A stretch of DNA of 35,666 bases from a virus. Each line of letters starts with the position of its first letter. Position 1 is the first letter of the stretch. The translations under genes were made by a program, and so were the position numbers. The notes under the pieces were generated by a model. The model did not search any database. It had not been told where the DNA came from and saw nothing but the letters and a program-made list of their open reading frames with translations. Below are positions 22,001-27,570 of the stretch, one piece after another. The stretch spans positions 1-35,666 of IMG/VR virus record IMGVR_UViG_3300047409_000413; one strand, written 5' to 3'.

Positions 22001-22356
22001 GCGCTCACCGTCGCTTTGCGAATAATGTCGTCGATCTCGGATGCGTGATTGAGTGCTCGGCGTGATGTGGGAGAAGCATCTGGCGCTCCGTCGCCGATAC
22101 CGTCCAGCCACTCATAGAGTTCTTCGAGTTTGGCCAGCATATCCGGAGCGGCTGCGATAAGGCGGGCGTTGGGAACTGCTGCATCGTCTGGCGCGCGGTA
22201 ATTGACCAAACAAATATCGGCTTTATCGTCGCGTACAATCGGACAAAGGCTTTCTATTTCACCAGCGTGCCAAGGCCCAGGAGAATGTCGTATCACTATT
22301 TTTTGTGAGCTAGCCAATTCTGCGCTGGCCATACCGCGGCTGATTTCTGAGTTCAT
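21997..22356 (-). CDS. Conserved small phage protein of the 'NARLIAAAPDML' type
   Basis: The protein is 119 residues from the ATG at 22356, which has GGGAGGT 4 nt upstream and overlaps the preceding stop (ATGA). It has the combination HSPGPWHAGE ... VPNARLIAAAPDMLAKLEEL found in many small phage proteins from early regions. Their function is not established. The C-terminus is acidic and helical. Confidence 0.7.
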   Translation of the reverse strand: MNSEISRGMASAELASSQKIVIRHSPGPWHAGEIESLCPIVRDDKADICLVNYRAPDDAAVPNARLIAAAPDMLAKLEELYEWLDGIGDGAPDASPTSRRALNHASEIDDIIRKATVSA

Positions 22357-22565
22357 GCTGACCTCCCGTACACAGTCTTGACTTCTTTCCACATTCCGAA
22401 GCGCTCTAGAATCGCTGGCCCAGGGTCGCGCCGACCGAGGTACAAGTCAGACAAGTAGGAAACCGAGACACCAATATCCTTGGCGAATGTCCGCAGACTC
22501 CGCTTGCCCTGCTCTTTCTTGAGGAACCGGATGATGCCGTCCCGTGTGATGGTCTTTATTGCCAT
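22353..22565 (-). CDS. XRE/Cro-type helix-turn-helix regulator
   Basis: The protein is 70 residues from the ATG at 22565. The core DGIIRFLKKEQGKRSLRTFA then KDIGVSVSYLSDLYLGRRDP fits a five-helix XRE DNA-binding domain with the recognition helix near SVSYLSDLY. There is no C-terminal dimerisation/cleavage domain, so it resembles Cro or a small repressor rather than full CI. A sigma70-type promoter ends right at the ATG and an exact palindrome covers it, so autoregulation of a leaderless mRNA is likely. It probably controls the switch of the leftward block. Confidence 0.75.
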   Translation of the reverse strand: MAIKTITRDGIIRFLKKEQGKRSLRTFAKDIGVSVSYLSDLYLGRRDPGPAILERFGMWKEVKTVYGRSA

Positions 22566-22601
22566 GTCCGCAATGTACGCCTGTGCGCGGACACCTGTCA
22601 A
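22565..22601 (-). promoter_or_regulatory. Promoter with palindromic operator of the XRE gene
   Basis: On the minus strand TTGACA (22596-22601) is followed after 18 nt by TACATT (22572-22577), then the ATG at 22565, about where transcription should start. TGTCCGC (22565-22571 on the plus strand) and GCGGACA (22587-22593) form an exact 7-bp inverted repeat spaced by 15 nt, spanning the -10 and start site. This is the expected layout of an autoregulatory operator of a small phage repressor. Confidence 0.6.
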
Positions 22602-22623
22602 GAACTATTTCCACAAATAAATC

Positions 22624-22690
22624 AGGGCGCCAGATCAGTCCTCCGAGGAGACCTTTCTAGCGCCCTAGTTCCGGATACAAGGCTCCGGAA
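22624..22690 (-). other. Two adjacent strong hairpins (structured RNA or terminator)
   Basis: The first hairpin pairs AGGGCGC (22624-22630) with GCGCCCT (22660-22666). An extra AGA/TCT pairing follows after one mismatch, and a small TCCT/AGGA stem sits in the loop. The second pairs TTCCGGA (22669-22675) with TCCGGAA (22684-22690) around an 8-nt loop. They fill the gap between the stop at 22694 and the XRE promoter. No U-run follows, so a plain intrinsic terminator is not evident; attenuator, ncRNA or phage-protein-binding RNA are options. Confidence 0.45.
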
Positions 22691-22693
22691 TGC

Positions 22694-22876
22694 CTATGCC
22701 GCTTCGCCGTGAACCTTTTTGTCCAGTAGGCAGAAGCCGCAATACCAGTAACCGTTTAATTCAGTAGCGCACTCGCGGCAAATCTGGCGGCCGCATACGC
22801 ACTGAAAGTCTGCCGGCGCAACGCAAGGGATAATCCTCGGGTCGCGCGGTCCGGAATACTCCATCTCGCAAATCAT
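22694..22876 (-). CDS. Small zinc-ribbon/B-box-like protein
   Basis: The protein is 60 residues from the ATG at 22876, with GGGAGG 4 nt upstream and an ATGA overlap with the preceding stop. Eight cysteines occur: C3, C18 and the group FQCVCGRQICRECATEL ... YWYCGFC. The arrangement resembles two-zinc cross-brace folds. The role is unknown. Confidence 0.6.
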   Translation of the reverse strand: MICEMEYSGPRDPRIIPCVAPADFQCVCGRQICRECATELNGYWYCGFCLLDKKVHGEAA

Positions 22877-23382
22877 ATTGCCTCCCGCTTGTTGTTCTGC
22901 TGCCAAGTCCTAAGATAGGCTATGGCACTTTCCAGTAATCTTAGATTCTCGATTCCAGGTAGTACAGAGTTGCAGTTGTTGCAAAGCAGGCCACGGCGAC
23001 ACTTACCGCATGACCGTAGCATCTTTCGCTTGCCTGCTGGCGAGAACTGATAAGGACAACAGGACGTGTCGTGATCCAAATGAAGCTTGCCGAACTTGCG
23101 ATTGATAGCTGGCTTTCCGCAGATTGCGCAGCGACCATTCTGCAGTGCTAGCTGGCTATCGTAGTACTCAGCCGCGCCTTTTCCGTAGGTGCGGTCGAGG
23201 TAATCTCTCCGGACATCGGTCCTATGCTTCTCTGGATTCATGTGGAACTTGCGCTTCGACCACGCCCTCTGCTTGTCCAGATGTTCGTGGTACCACTTTA
23301 GGGCATACGCTCTTATCTTTTCGCGGTTCTTCTTGCGATAACGACTAGCCCATTCTCTTCGTTGCTGCACAGTATGAGGCAT
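22873..23382 (-). CDS. Endonuclease VII-type Holliday-junction nuclease
   Basis: This 169-residue protein has the Endonuclease_7 (T4 gp49-like) signature: CAICGK (85-90), LHLDHD (100-105) and RGLLCNNCNSVLPGIE (130-145), with a zinc site from the two CxxC pairs and catalytic His/Asp/Asn. The insertion between the HLDHD and RGLLC motifs holds four extra cysteines (CCPYQFSP ... SCGKC). A basic helical N-terminus of ~70 residues precedes the domain. Such enzymes resolve branched DNA before packaging. It follows the recombinase-like ATPase gene closely, consistent with a recombination pair. Confidence 0.85.
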   Translation of the reverse strand: MPHTVQQRREWASRYRKKNREKIRAYALKWYHEHLDKQRAWSKRKFHMNPEKHRTDVRRDYLDRTYGKGAAEYYDSQLALQNGRCAICGKPAINRKFGKLHLDHDTSCCPYQFSPAGKRKMLRSCGKCRRGLLCNNCNSVLPGIENLRLLESAIAYLRTWQQNNKREAI

Positions 23383-23385
23383 GGA

Positions 23386-24636
23386 CTAAAACGGTAATTC
23401 CGCTTCGGCCAATGCTTCCGCGTTAACCTCTTGGAAGCAGTTAGCTAGCAAGTTGATTTGGCTGGTTTCAGTTGAACCTTTGTCTTCGGCTGCCTTCCCC
23501 TCAAACTTTTGCAACGTGCGGAGTGCTAGTTCCAGTTTGTCAAGTGGAGCCTGTTCGACCGACTCCCATGAGCGGACGCCCAGCAGCACTTCGGTAGCCT
23601 GGCGCTTGATGGATTTAACGGCTTCGGTGGAACCTGGCCAGTTAGCCGCGTAGGTTTCTTTCAATTCGCCGAGGACCATGACTTTACGGCGCTGCTTCTG
23701 CATATACTCGCTACCATGCTCGGGTGTGGCCAAACCAGTGGAATGGCCTGGTTCCAGGGAGTGATGCGGAGATCCGCTCACATTCAGTTTTCCGAGTTTA
23801 TGGAATTCTAAGTGCGGCCGGAATTGCTTCCAGACATCCTTGTATTCGCCTTTTTTGTAACCGGTCGTGCCGGCGAAGTCGAATGTCTGTCCGTTGATGC
23901 GGCGGGTGCGGTCGCCCCAGACAATCGCGCGGTGAATTAGACCGGTAGGTTTGACCCCGCGCTTCATGCGTGCCAGCGGGAGCGCGGACCCGTTAACGGC
24001 CAGAACGCGCTGCATCTCTACAATCAAGCTAGGTTCATAGGCAAAGTACTTTTCAGTCTTCGCTTTCGAACCGGTCTTGATCATCTCCATCTTGTCGGTG
24101 CCTTCCTTTTCTTGAGAGACGTAATCATCTGCGGCGCGCGCAAGGACGATGCAGTTGATCGGGCTAGCCAAGTAGCGTTTTACCCACTGCTCATTCCAGA
24201 TTTCCTTGATGTCCGCCCAATGCTGATACTGAATGTCTCCGGTGATGCGGCGCTCACGTTTGTAGGTTTCAGTGAGATCGTCCCAGGCGTGAGAGTTTTG
24301 ATCTTGCACAAAGCAGCAGCAGCCTTCCTTTTCTGCTTCCTCGAGCACGGTGACCATGTCGGTAAACTTGCGGCTCTGGCGGACCAGCAATTCAACTCCC
24401 TCGGCTTGGTAGAGTGGGAGCAAATAGTCAGAGCCAGGTTCGGTATCGTGCATGGCGACCGGAGCACCGTCGTAATATTCCTTCGAAATTGAGATGGCGA
24501 GCTCAGCGGCGGTGGTACTCTTGCCAGACTTCTCCCCGCCATAGAATAGAATTTTGGTAGATTTAGCGGCTATTTCTGTCTTGCGCTGCAGAAGAGACGT
24601 GCCTTTCGGTGCGTTATTTACTGTTGAAGTTGCCAT
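23386..24636 (-). CDS. Sak4/RecA-like AAA ATPase with SSB-like acidic C-terminus
   Basis: The protein is 416 residues from the ATG at 24636, chosen for AAGGAGGGG just upstream; a further in-frame start at 24693 lacks one. The P-loop is YGGEKSGKST (32-41). A Walker B-like strand with the following loop is CCCFVQDQNSHAWDDL, the position where Sak4-type proteins have 'DS.(S/T)HLWD'. The C-terminal half is less conserved and ends in AEALAEAELPF, similar to the acidic -PF tip of SSB proteins. Sak4 proteins are RecA-core single-strand annealing recombinases in phages. Helicase or other replication ATPases are alternatives. Confidence 0.75.
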   Translation of the reverse strand: MATSTVNNAPKGTSLLQRKTEIAAKSTKILFYGGEKSGKSTTAAELAISISKEYYDGAPVAMHDTEPGSDYLLPLYQAEGVELLVRQSRKFTDMVTVLEEAEKEGCCCFVQDQNSHAWDDLTETYKRERRITGDIQYQHWADIKEIWNEQWVKRYLASPINCIVLARAADDYVSQEKEGTDKMEMIKTGSKAKTEKYFAYEPSLIVEMQRVLAVNGSALPLARMKRGVKPTGLIHRAIVWGDRTRRINGQTFDFAGTTGYKKGEYKDVWKQFRPHLEFHKLGKLNVSGSPHHSLEPGHSTGLATPEHGSEYMQKQRRKVMVLGELKETYAANWPGSTEAVKSIKRQATEVLLGVRSWESVEQAPLDKLELALRTLQKFEGKAAEDKGSTETSQINLLANCFQEVNAEALAEAELPF

Positions 24637-24666
24637 TTTTGCCCCTCCTTGTTGGGACAAGACAAC

Positions 24667-24680
24667 GTAACACGTGCAAC
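24667..24680 (-). promoter_or_regulatory. Candidate operator site A (GTTGCACGTGTTAC)
   Basis: This 14-bp element, GTTGCACGTGTTAC on the minus strand, lies about 30 nt upstream of the ATPase start. It matches two similar elements near 24.9 kb (12/14 with site C and 11/14 with site B). The core CACGTG is self-complementary. The repetition suggests binding of one regulator at both leftward and rightward control points. Confidence 0.4.
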
Positions 24681-24682
24681 AT

Positions 24683-24874
24683 TCACTTGTCAATAACCAT
24701 GTTTTTAACGACTTCTCTTAGCATTAACAGTTCTTCTTTGCGTTTGGCGCGGAATCCGCGCTGATAGGTCGCGTGACAGTCGCGGCAGTATCGCTGCCCT
24801 TTCATCCTGGCTTCGGCGCCGCACTTTGAGCATTGTCCATTGCGGACTCGCGGCGGCATACCTTTAAGCATCAT
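24683..24874 (-). CDS. Small zinc-finger phage protein
   Basis: The protein has 63 residues from 24874; in-frame ATGs at 24871 and 24859 are alternatives. The core CSKCGAEARMKGQRYCRDCH is a clear C-x2-C ... C-x2-C zinc site, followed by a basic helix. It is a frequent type of tiny phage protein. It is the first gene of the leftward block, divergent from the plus-strand genes, and its start lies near the end of a possible promoter, so its mRNA may be nearly leaderless. Confidence 0.65.
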   Translation of the reverse strand: MMLKGMPPRVRNGQCSKCGAEARMKGQRYCRDCHATYQRGFRAKRKEELLMLREVVKNMVIDK

Positions 24875-24883
24875 GCAACATTA

Positions 24884-24924
24884 GTAACACGCGGAACGTT
24901 GACAACTCAAGATGCACGTGCAAC
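24884..24924. promoter_or_regulatory. Candidate operator sites B and C in the divergent control region
   Basis: Site C (24884-24897, GTTCCGCGTGTTAC on the minus strand) and site B (24911-24924, GTTGCACGTGCATC on the minus strand) lie between the two diverging genes. Site B includes the perfect 10-bp palindrome TGCACGTGCA (24913-24922), placed in the spacer of the rightward promoter. Together with site A they look like a multi-site operator for a dyad-binding regulator. Confidence 0.45.
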
Positions 24925-24927
24925 AAT
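24899..24927 (+). promoter_or_regulatory. Rightward promoter
   Basis: TTGACA (24899-24904) is followed by a 17-nt spacer and AACAAT (24922-24927, 4 of 6). Transcription would begin near 24934, only about 3 nt before the ATG at 24937, giving a nearly leaderless mRNA. A -35-like TTGTCA of the leftward promoter overlaps it on the other strand (24900-24905), so the two promoters are back to back. Confidence 0.5.
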
Positions 24928-24936
24928 CTAATAGTT

Positions 24937-25092
24937 ATGTGCCGCAATCACATCCCGGTCCCGGTTTTTCAGGAAGGTGTCGATCCCGAGCAATTGCAGA
25001 TTGTGGAAACTCGGTGTGCGCGCTGCGGGGAAAAACTGTCCACTCAGTTCCTGGACGGGCCCGTTGACGAACCCGTCCAAGAAGCTGCCTAA
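24937..25092 (+). CDS. Small zinc-ribbon protein, first rightward gene
   Basis: This 51-residue protein starts MCRNHIPVPVFQEGVDPEQL and contains TRCARCGEKLS, one C-x2-C pair plus an N-terminal Cys/His. It has no ribosome site, but the promoter ends just before the ATG, so leaderless translation is plausible. It may be a small regulator or host-takeover protein. Evidence is the open frame, the promoter placement and the zinc motif. Confidence 0.45.
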   Translation: MCRNHIPVPVFQEGVDPEQLQIVETRCARCGEKLSTQFLDGPVDEPVQEAA

Positions 25093-25128
25093 AAGTAACT
25101 GCCTAGTTTTCCACCGATATTAACACTT

Positions 25129-25153
25129 GCTAACAGTTAGCATGTGTGCTAAC
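25129..25153. promoter_or_regulatory. GTTAGC inverted repeats at the initiator promoter
   Basis: GCTAAC (25129-25134), GTTAGC (25136-25141) and GCTAAC (25148-25153) form two overlapping palindromes, including GTTAGCATGTGTGCTAAC with exact 7-bp arms. A -10-like TATTAT follows at 25154-25159, so the repeats cover the promoter spacer of the initiator gene. The same GTTAGC element recurs inside that gene as direct repeats. This is the pattern of an initiator that represses its own promoter. Confidence 0.55.
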
Positions 25154-25163
25154 TATTATTCGC

Positions 25164-25766
25164 GTGACATTCACCAAGCTTTTCAGTTCGATAACTGAAT
25201 CGACGATCTGGTGCGAAGATGATCGCACTCGAATTGTGTGGATAACCATGCTTGCCATGGCGAACAAAAACGGCTTTGTATTTGGATCCGCTCCTGGGCT
25301 GGCAAATCGTGCGCGCGTTCCAGTTCAGGCTGTCCGTGTAGCTTTGGCGAAATTCCAACAACCGGACCCGGACAGTAGGACAAAGGACTTTGAGGGGCGC
25401 CGCATTGCCGAAATTGATGGCGGCTGGAAGCTTCTAACTTACGATAAACATAGGTCTATTCGTGACGAGGAAGAACGCAAAGAGTATATGAAGAATCTCA
25501 TGCGCCAGAAACGAGCGGCTGTTAGCAACGTTAGCCACCGTAAGCCACTGTTAGCCCAAGCAGAAGCAGATACAGAAGCAGAAGCAGTAAGTCAAAACCT
25601 ACGCGCTAGCGCGCGATTTTCCAAATCTAAAATCGATCTTACCCATTTGGCAAACCCTAACTGCACCGTCTGCGTGGGATCAGGATATAGGAGAAGTTAT
25701 TCCAATCCCAAGAAAGAAGAACCGTGCGAGTGTGCGGCGCCGGATGCTTCTTGGAAGTCGGAGTGA
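25164..25766 (+). CDS. Putative replication initiator (winged-helix N-terminus, iteron-bearing linker)
   Basis: The protein is 200 residues from the GTG at 25164 (in-frame GTG at 25146 adds six). The N-terminal ~110 residues (TKLFSSITESTIWCEDDRTR, IVWITMLAMANKNGFVFGSA, PGLANRARVPVQAVRVALAK) have the shape of the helical DNA-binding domain found in phage replication proteins. A low-complexity linker follows (residues ~120-145), exactly where the DNA shows four phased GTTAGC-type repeats. The C-terminus has a possible zinc site (NCTVCVGSGYRRS ... CEC). Lambda O likewise carries its origin inside its gene. No helicase or primase gene is seen nearby, so host enzymes would be recruited. A transcription factor is the alternative. 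Confidence 0.6.
   Translation: MTFTKLFSSITESTIWCEDDRTRIVWITMLAMANKNGFVFGSAPGLANRARVPVQAVRVALAKFQQPDPDSRTKDFEGRRIAEIDGGWKLLTYDKHRSIRDEEERKEYMKNLMRQKRAAVSNVSHRKPLLAQAEADTEAEAVSQNLRASARFSKSKIDLTHLANPNCTVCVGSGYRRSYSNPKKEEPCECAAPDASWKSE
25521..25555. repeat. Iteron-like direct repeats (putative origin)
   Basis: GTTAGC at 25521, GTTAGC at 25530, GTAAGC at 25540 and GTTAGC at 25550 are spaced 9, 10 and 10 bp, close to one helical turn, with shared CCAC-type flanks. They lie in the linker region of the putative initiator. Similar phased repeats form the origins of lambda and iteron plasmids. Confidence 0.5.
25602..25640. other. Perfect 12-bp palindrome followed by AT-rich stretch (putative origin part)
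   Basis: CGCGCTAGCGCG (25602-25613) is a perfect palindrome. It is followed by an AT-rich stretch (25616-25640, with ATTTTCCAAATCTAAAAT). It lies about 50 bp downstream of the direct repeats and still inside the initiator gene. This order, repeats then palindrome then AT-rich DNA, is what an unwinding origin would show. Confidence 0.35.
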
Positions 25767-25894
25767 GGAACAAGTGCTCTGGAAACGAAAACATATCAGT
25801 GAAGAACAACTTTTGCGGAGCGCGACACCAGGATTCTCGAGTTTGGGCCCAAACGTAGAACTCTCTCCGCACCGCGCGGACCCGGAGAAATATA
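25767..25894 (+). other. Gap after the initiator gene; uncertain small frame
   Basis: The 128 bases have no convincing gene. A frame open from 25732 to 26106 passes through (sequence like VLWKRKHISEEQLLRSATPG), but its second half is antiphase to the well-supported gene at 25895, and it has no ribosome site close to its start. A GTG at about 25774, with GAGTGAGGAA near it, could start a small product. Confidence 0.25.
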
Positions 25895-26131
25895 ATGCTG
25901 TCTATTCAGGAACGGCTGATGGAGTCACGCGAAAGATTCAAGCGCGATCATGGCGTTTATCCGATAGCCATGCGGCTCGGAACCGAGCTCTACAAGCGAG
26001 TATCGACGCATCCCGCTTGGGCGATCGAAACGACCTTGGTAGTGGAAAGCCAGCAGATACTTCCTTGGGCAGTGGTGCTGGTAAAGCCTCCGGAGATCAG
26101 AAATGAAAGCAAGCAAGACTCTCGAGGGTAA
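25895..26131 (+). CDS. Small hypothetical phage protein
   Basis: This 78-residue protein has an ATG preceded by GGAGA at 6-7 nt. The sequence MESRERFKRDHGVYPIAMRL then GTELYKRVSTHP has a helix-loop pattern, followed by strands (IETTLVVESQQILPWAVVLV). No domain was recognised. It overlaps the next gene by 29 nt. Confidence 0.6.
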   Translation: MLSIQERLMESRERFKRDHGVYPIAMRLGTELYKRVSTHPAWAIETTLVVESQQILPWAVVLVKPPEIRNESKQDSRG

Positions 26132-26291
26132 GCGACTTCCACGGCGCGAATGCAAAGACTGCGACGGTTCTGGATTCCGTCCGGTTGAAAATGGATATGT
26201 GGTGAAGTGCCACTGTTGGCGCTATGTGAAATTTACGAAAGCAGTTCCAGTTGAAGTTCATGACGGGAAAATGGCGGCTACCGGCGAATGA
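26103..26291 (+). CDS. Small zinc-ribbon (DnaJ-like CxxCxGxG) protein
   Basis: This 62-residue protein contains CKDCDGSGFRPVENGYVVKC then HC, a C-x2-C-x-G-x-G ... C-x-C site similar to one repeat of the DnaJ zinc domain. Its stop overlaps the next start (ATGA). The C-terminal extension is charged. It is likely an early accessory protein; the function is unknown. Confidence 0.65.
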   Translation: MKASKTLEGKRLPRRECKDCDGSGFRPVENGYVVKCHCWRYVKFTKAVPVEVHDGKMAATGE

Positions 26292-26683
26292 AAACTTATT
26301 ACCATCCTCGAGCGACCAAGCCTATCCGAGAAAGAATGGACACGACCGGATTCGCAATCCCTAAGCCCAGCCCGCGGGCGAAGTCGCAGCCAAAAGACGG
26401 GCGCCTGATTGAAACTCCTCGACGCTACCTGATCACAAAGCGGGGAATGTGGGCAAAGCAGAATCAGCGCTGCGGCAAACTAGGCTGCAATAACTACATG
26501 CCCACGCCGGCGCATGGACACAGACATCATCCCGGCGGCCGCGGAATGGGCGGATCTAAACGGGATGACTCTAAAACCGTGTTATGGTGCATACCTTGTC
26601 ACGAGAAAGAGCACGAAAATATGAGAAGTCCGGCAGTGGCGAGGCAGGGGGTAACCCCAATTGAGAGAGGATGTGACAAGTGA
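26288..26683 (+). CDS. HNH endonuclease
   Basis: This 131-residue protein has a zinc-binding HNH arrangement: RCGKLGCNNY, then GHRHHPGGRGMGGSKRDDS (His-His), then LWCIPCHEKEH. This is a known HNH variant in phages. The N-terminus is basic and Pro-rich. Many phage HNH proteins cut DNA in packaging, in homing or as toxins; the sequence alone does not show which. Both neighbours are coupled by overlap (ATGA, GTGA). Confidence 0.75.
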   Translation: MKTYYHPRATKPIRERMDTTGFAIPKPSPRAKSQPKDGRLIETPRRYLITKRGMWAKQNQRCGKLGCNNYMPTPAHGHRHHPGGRGMGGSKRDDSKTVLWCIPCHEKEHENMRSPAVARQGVTPIERGCDK

Positions 26684-27564
26684 AAGGTTACAAAGGTTTT
26701 GATAAAGACTTCCGCTGCAAAGATCAGCAGTACGAAGTCGGCAAAGAAGTGACTCACGAAGGCAAGCTGGAACTGTGCTCCTCTGGGCTGCACTTCTGCG
26801 AAAACCCACTGGATACACTGCGCTACTACCAGCCAGCATCTAGCCGCTATGCCGAAGTTGAGGCGGAAGGCGTAGCCGAGCAAAAGTCGGAAGATTCTAA
26901 GCGAGTCGCCAAGAAGTTGAAGATCATGGCGGAAGTTAAGCTATCTTCGCTGATTCAATTGGGCGTCAAGTTCCTTCTCAATAAGTCAGAGAAGCCTGTT
27001 ACCGCGACCAGCGGGAACTCTTCGCCCGCCGCGACCAGCGGGAACTCTTCGCACGCCGCGACCAGCGGGGACTCTTCGCCCGCCGCGACCAGCGGGTACT
27101 CTTCGCCCGCCGCGACCAGCGGGAACTCTTCGCCCGCCGCGACCAGCGGGAACTATTCGCCCGCCGCGACCAGCGGGAACTCTTCGCCCGCCGCGACCAG
27201 CGGGAACTCTTCGCCCGCCGCGACCAGCGGGTACTCTTCGCACGCCGCGACCAGCGGGGACTATTCGCCCGCCGCGACCAGCGGGAACTCTTCGCCCGCC
27301 GCGACCAGCGGGAACTATTCGCCCGCCGCGACCAGCGGGAACTCTTCGCACGCCGCGACCAGCGGGGACGAGTCCATTGCTGCTGCTATCGGCAGAGAAG
27401 CCACAGCCAAAGCCGCGAAAGGTAACTGGATTGTCCTCGCAGAGTACGAGCCGGATTCGGCCAAAGTGCGGACAGTAAAAACAGTGAAAGTGGACGGCAA
27501 GAAGATCAAAGCTGACACGTTTTATAAGCTGAAAAAGGGAAAGTTTGTAATTGCGGGGGCGTAG
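26680..27564 (+). CDS. DUF7666-type protein with 14 tandem 9-residue repeats
   Basis: This 294-residue protein starts at a GTG overlapping the preceding stop. Residues 1-65 (KGYKGFDKDFRCKDQQYEVG, then HEGKLELCSSGLHFCENPLD) match the small DUF7666-like domain seen in many phages. Residues ~108-233 are 14 units of consensus A-A-T-S-G-[NDY]-[SY]-S-[PH], likely a beta-solenoid or extended surface. The C-terminal 60 residues (TAKAAKGNWIVLAEYE ... GKKIKADTFYKLKKGKFVIA) form a beta domain found after such repeats in related proteins. The biochemical role is unknown. Confidence 0.7.
   Translation: MKGYKGFDKDFRCKDQQYEVGKEVTHEGKLELCSSGLHFCENPLDTLRYYQPASSRYAEVEAEGVAEQKSEDSKRVAKKLKIMAEVKLSSLIQLGVKFLLNKSEKPVTATSGNSSPAATSGNSSHAATSGDSSPAATSGYSSPAATSGNSSPAATSGNYSPAATSGNSSPAATSGNSSPAATSGYSSHAATSGDYSPAATSGNSSPAATSGNYSPAATSGNSSHAATSGDESIAAAIGREATAKAAKGNWIVLAEYEPDSAKVRTVKTVKVDGKKIKADTFYKLKKGKFVIAGA
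27001..27378. repeat. 27-bp tandem repeat, 13 full units plus one diverged unit
   Basis: Thirteen units of 27 bp (27001-27351) and a diverged fourteenth (27352-27378) encode the 9-residue repeats. Apart from the first codon of unit 1, only three bases vary among the 13 units: position 1 of codon 6 (A, G or T), position 2 of codon 7 (C or A) and position 2 of codon 9 (C or A). Synonymous positions are otherwise identical, showing recent expansion or gene conversion. Confidence 0.9.
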
Positions 27565-27570
27565 GTTCCG

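Noticed and set aside
25732-26106. 124-residue plus-strand frame after the initiator
   Set aside because: Its second half is out of frame with the better-supported gene at 25895 and its start lacks a ribosome site; only noted as an uncertain gap frame.
26986-27351. Long minus-strand open frame with Arg/Gly/Val repeats opposite the 27-bp repeats
   Set aside because: The repeat unit length is a multiple of three without stops in this frame, so it stays open by construction. It has no ribosome site and lies opposite a well-supported gene.
27001-27378. CRISPR array
   Set aside because: The repeats are directly adjacent, without unique spacers, and encode an in-frame repeat protein.
27001-27378. 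Diversity-generating retroelement
   Set aside because: No reverse transcriptase or template repeat is seen in the window; the pattern is reported only as limited variation.
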